Assembly (NCBI GenBank): GCA_031288765.1
Contig: JAITQV010000102.1
Location: 1 to 9,807, forward strand
Source: Planctomycetaceae bacterium
GTDB taxonomy: Bacteria; Planctomycetota; Planctomycetia; Pirellulales; Thermoguttaceae
DNA length: 9,807 bases
Reading direction: 5' to 3'
Shown: one piece after another, positions 5,994 to 9,807 of the stretch
Layout: each line of letters begins with the position of its first letter
Numbering within the stretch: position 1 is the first letter of the stretch
Position numbers and translations under genes: made by a program
Notes under the pieces: model-generated
Told to the model about the DNA's origin: nothing
The model's database searches: none
The model's input: the letters and a program-made list of their open reading frames with translations, nothing else

Positions 5994-6710
5994 TTACGGA
6001 ATTATTGCCTCCGCAACCGGACCCCAGGCGCCGTGTTCACCTTTTTGGTTTTCATAACGTGCGCAGAAGTAGGCGGTCATACCGGATTCATCGGCGTCGA
6101 AGTTGACGAGTTCTTTTTTCCGTCGGGTGAAGCGGTAATGCAACAGTTCATCGCCGGACAACGGTTCTTTCATCAGATAATGTTTTATTCCGGCGGCTTG
6201 TTCCAATGTTGCTCCGCCTTTCGGCATAATCCCCCGGTAAAGAGCATAGCCGTAATCACCCCGTTTATCCGGCGGTTCCGTACCGGCAAGCAGCGCAAAA
6301 TGCACCGCCAGCAGATGAGGACCGCCGGGGTAGGTTACGGACAGAAGCGGTTGTCCTGTTGGGGGTTTTATTGGGGAGTGGGTTTCGTCCGGCAACAGCA
6401 AAAGCAATGCCGGAAAGTCCGCCGGAGTGAGGGGCGGCATCAAAAGATAATGTTTTTTGATGAAACGTGCTTCCGTTTCCATGTTCTTAAAGATCACGTT
6501 ACACTGAACCACATCAACAGAGGTACGTTCCCCGCTTTTTACTTTATCCAAAATGGTTTCTGCCGCTTGGGCGTCGTTTACCAGTTGGGTGATGTGGTTT
6601 TGGGGGATATTCCACATCGATGCTTGCATTATAAAAACAGTGTTCCATGTTTTTACCATGTGAAGCTGGTCATCCCGTGAATTAGGATACCAATCGGCTG
6701 CATGTGCCAT
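5994..6710 (-). CDS. Conserved protein of unknown function, helical N-terminus and Ig-like C-terminus
   Basis: I do not know a function for this 238-aa protein. It begins with ADWYPNSRDDQLHMVKTW and a predicted helical region to about residue 90, with WNIP at 33-36. A proline-rich link (about 92-122: LTPADFP, PIKPPTGQP) leads to a beta-rich second half ending with YFCARYENQKGEHGAWGPV and AEAIIP. From memory, this ending (Y-F-x-x-R-Y/W-E-N-x-x-G-E-x-G-x-W then A-I-I-P) recurs in uncharacterised proteins of gut Bacteroidetes, spirochaetes and PVC bacteria, and resembles the last strands of a fibronectin III or Ig-like domain. There is no signal peptide or membrane segment. A GGAGG site (6716-6720) lies five bases before the ATG. 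A 21-bp repeat array fills the upstream region. Confidence 0.8.
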   Translation of the reverse strand: MAHAADWYPNSRDDQLHMVKTWNTVFIMQASMWNIPQNHITQLVNDAQAAETILDKVKSGERTSVDVVQCNVIFKNMETEARFIKKHYLLMPPLTPADFPALLLLLPDETHSPIKPPTGQPLLSVTYPGGPHLLAVHFALLAGTEPPDKRGDYGYALYRGIMPKGGATLEQAAGIKHYLMKEPLSGDELLHYRFTRRKKELVNFDADESGMTAYFCARYENQKGEHGAWGPVAEAIIP

Positions 6711-6746
6711 AGGTGCCTCCTTTTTAATATGTTTGGGTTAATTTTC

Positions 6747-6976
6747 AATCGGTGCCGGTTTATTTCAAACCGGTAACGATTCGTTTCCAATCTACACCGA
6801 CTCAAGTTTAATCGGTACCGACTCAAATTCAATCGGTACCGATTCAAGTCTAATCGGTACCGACTCAAGTTCAATCGGTACCGACTCAAGTTCAATCGGT
6901 ACTGATTCAAGTTCAATCGGTACCGACTCAAATTTAATCGGTACCGACTCAAGTCCAATCGGTTTCGATTGGACTT
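6747..6976. repeat. 21-bp tandem repeat array, about 11 units
   Basis: Units begin every 21 bp at 6747, 6768, 6789, 6810, 6831, 6852, 6873, 6894, 6915, 6936 and 6957. The plus-strand consensus is AATCGGTACCGACTCAAGTT plus one base. Central units are nearly identical and the outer ones have decayed. GGTACC in most units makes ATCGGTACCGA(T/C) almost palindromic. The array ends 36 bp before the ATG of the 238-aa gene. A TTG-started frame on the minus strand (6958-6653) reads the array as a heptad with RYRLNLS, because 21 is a multiple of three, but it lacks a ribosome site and overlaps the real gene. Confidence 0.9.
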
Positions 6977-6977
6977 A

Positions 6978-7005
6978 GTAGGGGCGAAGGATTTTTCACC
7001 CCTAC
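6978..7005. repeat. REP-like hairpin element, copy 2
   Basis: GTAGGGG (6978-6984) and CCCCTAC (6999-7005) form a perfect 7-bp stem around a 14-nt loop. On the plus strand the stem is followed by GG and a T-rich stretch (7008-7020), giving a terminator-like look in the direction antisense to the lipoprotein gene. On the minus strand, where the real gene ends 13 bp earlier, no T run follows. The core matches copy 1 at 330-353. It may be a dispersed repeat that also isolates transcription units. Confidence 0.6.
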
Positions 7006-7018
7006 GGTTTTCATTTTT

Positions 7019-8623
7019 TTATTCGAGTTCGATCACGCTTAGTGTTGAGGGTTCATCACTGGCGGTATTGAGCAATTCGGGGAAGGGCCAATCGAAATTC
7101 ACAACTATTAACCTTTTGCCGATCACAATCGGTTCGCAAGGCTGATCGAGTGAACCGTCGGCGCCGTCCGTATTCGGGCTTTCCCAAATTGTTTCAAAGA
7201 CGGCGGGTTCGTTTGGTTTGGGCGGCGTAAACGCGTGAACGGCGTTACTTGCCGAATCGGTTACGTACACTTTGTTGGTTCCTTTGTCGAAATAAATTCC
7301 GTCGCAGCAATGGAAATATTCTCCGGCGGGATGGATAATATCGACGGTTGCTTTGTCTTCCGCGTCGAAGACAAGCCGGTACATTTCGCCGTTGCCGAAA
7401 TTCCCGAAGTACACAATTCCTTCGGAATCGGCGGTAATTCCGTCCGGTCCGCCGTTCCCGCCGCCGGGAATTTTCTTAACCGTTTGAATTGTTACGCAAT
7501 GCGGATCGTCTTCCGCTTTTTTGAGCGGATTCAATTTGACGGGCGGATTTTCGCCGGAGCCGGCATTAAGAATTTCGTCCCTGCCGAACTTCCAAACGCA
7601 ACCGCTGCCGAATTCCCCTTCCAAATCAAGGAACGTGTCGGTAAGCAACACTTTATCTTCCAGCCAAAGAATGGCGTTTGCCAGTTTCACGCCTTCGACA
7701 ACAACTTCCGTTTTACCGGTCGGTTTATCGCCGTCCATTAAAACACGGAGAATCCGGGACTTATTTGTTGTATCGAAGAAGTATTGGTTATCGCAAACGT
7801 AAAGATGACCGTCGGGTCCGAAATCAAGCCCCATAGGACCGATTTGCTTTGTGGAAGGAACTTGAATGTTTTCGATTTCCTCAAACGTCAGCAATTTTTC
7901 CGTTGTTCCGTCGGGATTGACTTTCACGAGGTAGCCCGGATGGATTTTTGCGCCCGTATCATTGGGTCGCCGGTTGAAATTCGGGCAGGAAAGAAAGAGC
8001 GTACCGGTTTTATCATTAACGGTCATACCGTCGGGGTTATGAAATTCGGCGGGCAATGTTGCGAACACTTTGGGTTTCCGTGCCGCATTCTTTGCCGGAT
8101 CGAATGCCCGTTTGGTTTTGTAACCTTTGATAATATCAAGGATTTCTTTCGGTTTACCGGCGGCGTTGCCGAGAAGCGAATCAACTTCTTTTTCACCTCC
8201 GGTAATTGCCGTTTCAACCTTTTCAACAACTTTTTCCGCCGTTTCTTTAATTGTTTCAACGGCTTTCACGGCGGTTTCTTTAACTTTTTCCGCTGTTTCT
8301 TTCGCTTTTTCGGCGGTAACTTCCGTAACTGCCGCCGCGGCTTCCTTCGTTTCTTTCACCGCTTCGCTGATTTCCTTAGCGACATCAGGTTTTACGGTGT
8401 CGGATTTTACACTGTCGGATTCTACGCTGTCGGATTTTACGGATTCCGGCGTGGGGTCTTCAAGTTTTAGGATGCCCACACTCGGCTCTGTTGTTCCGGG
8501 CGAAACAGACGATTTGAACGGAACAACCGGTTTAGGCGGAACTGCCTGTTGCGATTGCTGCGGCGGACAACCGCTAAACATTAACAATGAAAAACCAAGC
8601 ACTAAACAAACAATTCGTTTCAT
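7019..8623 (-). CDS. Lipoprotein with Ala/Lys/Glu-rich helical region and SMP-30-like propeller domain
   Basis: The 534-aa precursor has a type II signal (MKRIVCLVLGFSLLMFSGC) with the lipid-bearing cysteine at C19. A proline-rich spacer follows, then a five-residue repeat (SVKSD, residues 61-80). Residues 82-148 are rich in A, K, E, T and V (AEKVKETAVKAVETIKETAE), LEA- or apolipoprotein-like amphipathic helix or coiled coil. From about 185 the sequence looks like a six-bladed propeller of the SMP-30/gluconolactonase or NHL type: FHNPDGMTVNDKTGTLFLS, IGPMGLDFGPDGHLYVCDN, GGPDGITADSEGIVYFGN and HCCDGIYFDKGTNKVYVTDS. The paired HCCDG and the repeated G-(P/M)-D-G turns suggest metal binding. Substrate is unknown; it would sit on the outer face of a membrane. 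AAAGGAG lies seven bases before the ATG. Confidence 0.85.
   Translation of the reverse strand: MKRIVCLVLGFSLLMFSGCPPQQSQQAVPPKPVVPFKSSVSPGTTEPSVGILKLEDPTPESVKSDSVESDSVKSDTVKPDVAKEISEAVKETKEAAAAVTEVTAEKAKETAEKVKETAVKAVETIKETAEKVVEKVETAITGGEKEVDSLLGNAAGKPKEILDIIKGYKTKRAFDPAKNAARKPKVFATLPAEFHNPDGMTVNDKTGTLFLSCPNFNRRPNDTGAKIHPGYLVKVNPDGTTEKLLTFEEIENIQVPSTKQIGPMGLDFGPDGHLYVCDNQYFFDTTNKSRILRVLMDGDKPTGKTEVVVEGVKLANAILWLEDKVLLTDTFLDLEGEFGSGCVWKFGRDEILNAGSGENPPVKLNPLKKAEDDPHCVTIQTVKKIPGGGNGGPDGITADSEGIVYFGNFGNGEMYRLVFDAEDKATVDIIHPAGEYFHCCDGIYFDKGTNKVYVTDSASNAVHAFTPPKPNEPAVFETIWESPNTDGADGSLDQPCEPIVIGKRLIVVNFDWPFPELLNTASDEPSTLSVIELE
8384..8443 (-). repeat. 15-bp in-frame repeat inside the lipoprotein gene
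   Basis: Four 15-bp units (8384-8398, 8399-8413, 8414-8428, 8429-8443) encode the S-V-K/E-S-D pentapeptide repeats between the signal region and the helical region. Being a multiple of three, copy changes would alter linker length without breaking the frame. Confidence 0.75.
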
Positions 8624-8664
8624 TTTGAGTCTCCTTTGAGATAAACAAACTTAAAATAGTTAAA

Positions 8665-8690
8665 CTTACACTAAACTTACTTACACTAAA
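8665..8690. repeat. 11-bp direct repeat in the lipoprotein leader
   Basis: CTTACACTAAA occurs at 8665-8675 and 8680-8690, spaced by 15 bp, in the 5' leader of the lipoprotein gene. It could be a protein-binding pair or a remnant repeat. Confidence 0.5.
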
Positions 8691-8708
8691 TTTACGAGTC
8701 TTTTTTTG

Positions 8709-8774
8709 CAATTGCAATTACGACAGCAATTACTCCGTCAATTACTCTGCCAATTACAACGGCAATTGCATAGT
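8709..8774. repeat. 12-bp tandem array (CAATT repeats) at the start of the lipoprotein transcript
   Basis: CAATT recurs exactly every 12 bp at 8715, 8727, 8739, 8751 and 8763, with an extra copy at 8709. Most units read CAATTAC followed by five variable bases. The array lies directly downstream of the predicted minus-strand start site, so it would form the first part of the leader RNA. The conserved half and variable half within each unit suggest either slow decay or a spaced protein-binding series. Confidence 0.75.
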
Positions 8775-8800
8775 ATAGCAAATCAAATTTTCGGTGTAAA
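8772..8800 (-). promoter_or_regulatory. Promoter of the lipoprotein gene
   Basis: On the minus strand TTTACA (8800-8795) is followed after 17 bp by TATACT (8777-8772), with TGC directly before the -10 box as an extended -10 element. The start site would fall near 8765, leaving a leader of about 140 nt. The remainder of 8801-8919 shows no supported gene. Confidence 0.6.
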
Positions 8801-8919
8801 TATTCAAATCAGGCAACCCGTAAAAAAAACAGGCAATCCTTAATAACACGTATCTATACTTTGAGCGGTGGGAAATGATCTTTTATTGTAATGATTCTGT
8901 GGAATTTTGGAGGACAACT

Positions 8920-9003
8920 ATGGTATTAAAAATCAGGAGAATGTATAAACGAAGACTTTTATCGTTGGCGTTTTGCCAATTGCTCTTTCAATTCTTTAAT
9001 TAA
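8920..9003 (+). CDS. Possible small 27-aa basic/hydrophobic peptide
   Basis: A GGAGG site (8909-8913) lies six bases before an ATG at 8920. The frame encodes 27 residues (MVLKIRRMYKRRLLSL, then a hydrophobic Q/L/F/N end) with stop TAA at 9001. The peptide has a basic first half and a hydrophobic second half, like some small membrane peptides or antisense-overlapping toxins. It overlaps the 3' end of the opposite-strand nuclease gene by 45 bp. The ribosome site is good, but the length is short enough to be chance. Confidence 0.25.
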   Translation: MVLKIRRMYKRRLLSLAFCQLLFQFFN

Positions 9004-9807
9004 TTTGTTTTGTTCTTCAAGAGCTTTGTCTTTTTCTTCGAGTGCTTTATCTTGTTCTTTAATTGTTCTGTCTTTTTCAATGATAGAGCGTTCCCTGTAT
9101 TGAAGCTCCTTCATGAAATCATCTTCCAGTTCCATTTCCGCCTGAATATCCGCATCGCCCGACGCCATGAGAAGACGCCGAATTATCGGGCGGCACGTTT
9201 CAGGATACTCGTTTTCGTCCACATTCAAGATATGATGATTGGCGGTGCGGTTTCCTTGATCGAAAAGACTTAACAACTTTTCGGCATCGTTACGGCGGTT
9301 TTGTTTCAGTTGGTCGAATTGCACAATCCACGAACGGTGGTGCAAACCTTCGATAAATTCGTTTGTAACCTCCAATGTTTTTTTTGTTGTCCCGTCTTTG
9401 ATGTTCTGATCAACCTGAATAATTGGGCAATCGTTAACACCGATATCATAACCCAATAGAAAAATAGCGTAAATTTGGCACGCTTTTTTATTTTCTTCTG
9501 TGCCGTAGGAATTGTTCGGGTTTTGGTAGTGCAAGCCCAGATAACGGCGGAACCGCATAATATCCGACGAAAACTTTGCTTTTTGTAATTCGATCATTAC
9601 GGATTTGGTTTTACCGTCGGCGGTTGAAATTTGGGCGGAGAAGTCAAAACGGCATACTGTGAGAAACGATTCTCCCACATTTTCCGCCGATTCTTTAGCG
9701 GTTTCCGTTGAGTTAACTTTATCGGCGGGGCGGCGAATGGTACGTTCCCGTGTTGCAAAACGGAGTTCCAACACTTCTTCTTCAATAATTGCCGAAAGGA
9801 ATGATTT
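8959..9807 (-). CDS. Rpn-type PD-(D/E)XK putative nuclease, 5' end outside the window
   Basis: The frame is open to the right edge, so the start is outside; the GTG at 9774 is an internal codon, not a convincing start. Residues quoted count from that codon. The core looks like a PD-(D/E)XK nuclease of the Rpn/transposase-associated family: CRFDFSAQI with D44, then VMIELQKAKFSS with E62 and Q64, followed by RFRRYLGLHYQ and the mixed helices typical of this group. Family members are linked to recombination or defence, but many have no tested activity. Residues 212-271 are charged and repetitive (EKDKALEE twice), a likely coiled-coil tail. It ends at AKRQR. No terminal inverted repeats or IS partner gene are visible here. 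Confidence 0.75.
   Translation of the reverse strand, partial: KSFLSAIIEEEVLELRFATRERTIRRPADKVNSTETAKESAENVGESFLTVCRFDFSAQISTADGKTKSVMIELQKAKFSSDIMRFRRYLGLHYQNPNNSYGTEENKKACQIYAIFLLGYDIGVNDCPIIQVDQNIKDGTTKKTLEVTNEFIEGLHHRSWIVQFDQLKQNRRNDAEKLLSLFDQGNRTANHHILNVDENEYPETCRPIIRRLLMASGDADIQAEMELEDDFMKELQYRERSIIEKDRTIKEQDKALEEKDKALEEQNKLIKELKEQLAKRQR

Noticed and set aside
6033..6680. 215-codon frame opposite the 238-aa gene
   Set aside because: It is a shadow of the minus-strand gene, which has a strong ribosome site and a recognisable conserved ending.
6978..7005. Intrinsic terminator of the lipoprotein gene
   Set aside because: On the coding strand no T run follows the stem; the T-rich side faces the opposite direction, so it is listed as a repeat.
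7784..8470. 228-codon plus-strand frame rich in F, G and N
   Set aside because: It is antisense to the lipoprotein; the composition reflects the A/K/E-rich codons of the real gene.
8127..8639. 170-codon S/T/F/A-rich plus-strand frame
   Set aside because: It is antisense to the low-complexity part of the lipoprotein gene, whose signal peptide, ribosome site and promoter are all clear.
8959..9807. Complete insertion sequence around the nuclease gene
   Set aside because: No terminal inverted repeats or duplicated target can be seen, and the 5' end is outside the window.

Overview
The window reads as a chromosomal, accessory-rich stretch of a bacterium, most likely from the PVC group and perhaps a host-associated planctomycete. 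That placement is an inference from family resemblance: a proB that starts and ends like planctomycete ProB, a membrane PP2C phosphatase with a C-terminal extension, a lipoprotein carrying an SMP-30-like propeller, several genes without a Shine-Dalgarno site, and long repeat-filled intergenic regions. No rRNA, tRNA, CRISPR array or complete insertion sequence was seen.

Layout. Positions 1-657 hold no convincing gene. They contain several inverted repeats, a 23-bp tandem array (427-541), a perfect hairpin (543-563) and a possible proB terminator. Three housekeeping-type genes follow on the minus strand: proB (658-1797), a membrane-anchored PP2C phosphatase (2136-3404) and a SpoU/TrmH-type RNA methyltransferase (3690-4511). 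A 254-bp element with long imperfect terminal inverted repeats (1869-2122) separates the first two.

Positions 4546-5857 form a clearly AT-rich island with two toxin-antitoxin operons arranged head to head. A Phd-type antitoxin plus PIN toxin lies on the minus strand, and an AbrB-type antitoxin plus PIN toxin on the plus strand. They share a 99-bp divergent control region with a strong promoter and direct repeats over its -10 box. In both operons the antitoxin stop and toxin start overlap as ATGA.

Positions 5994-8623 hold, on the minus strand, a 238-aa protein of unknown function whose upstream region is an 11-unit 21-bp array, and a 534-aa lipoprotein. The lipoprotein combines an Ala/Lys/Glu-rich helical region with a propeller-like domain. 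Its promoter is predicted at 8772-8800, and a 12-bp array sits just inside the transcript. The right edge holds the 3' part of an Rpn/PD-(D/E)XK-type putative nuclease with a coiled-coil tail, cut by the window end.

The genes do not form a single pathway. The most unusual points are the face-to-face pair of unrelated-antitoxin VapBC-like modules and the way several successive gaps each carry their own short-period tandem array (23, 21 and 12 bp) or long inverted repeat close to gene ends or starts.
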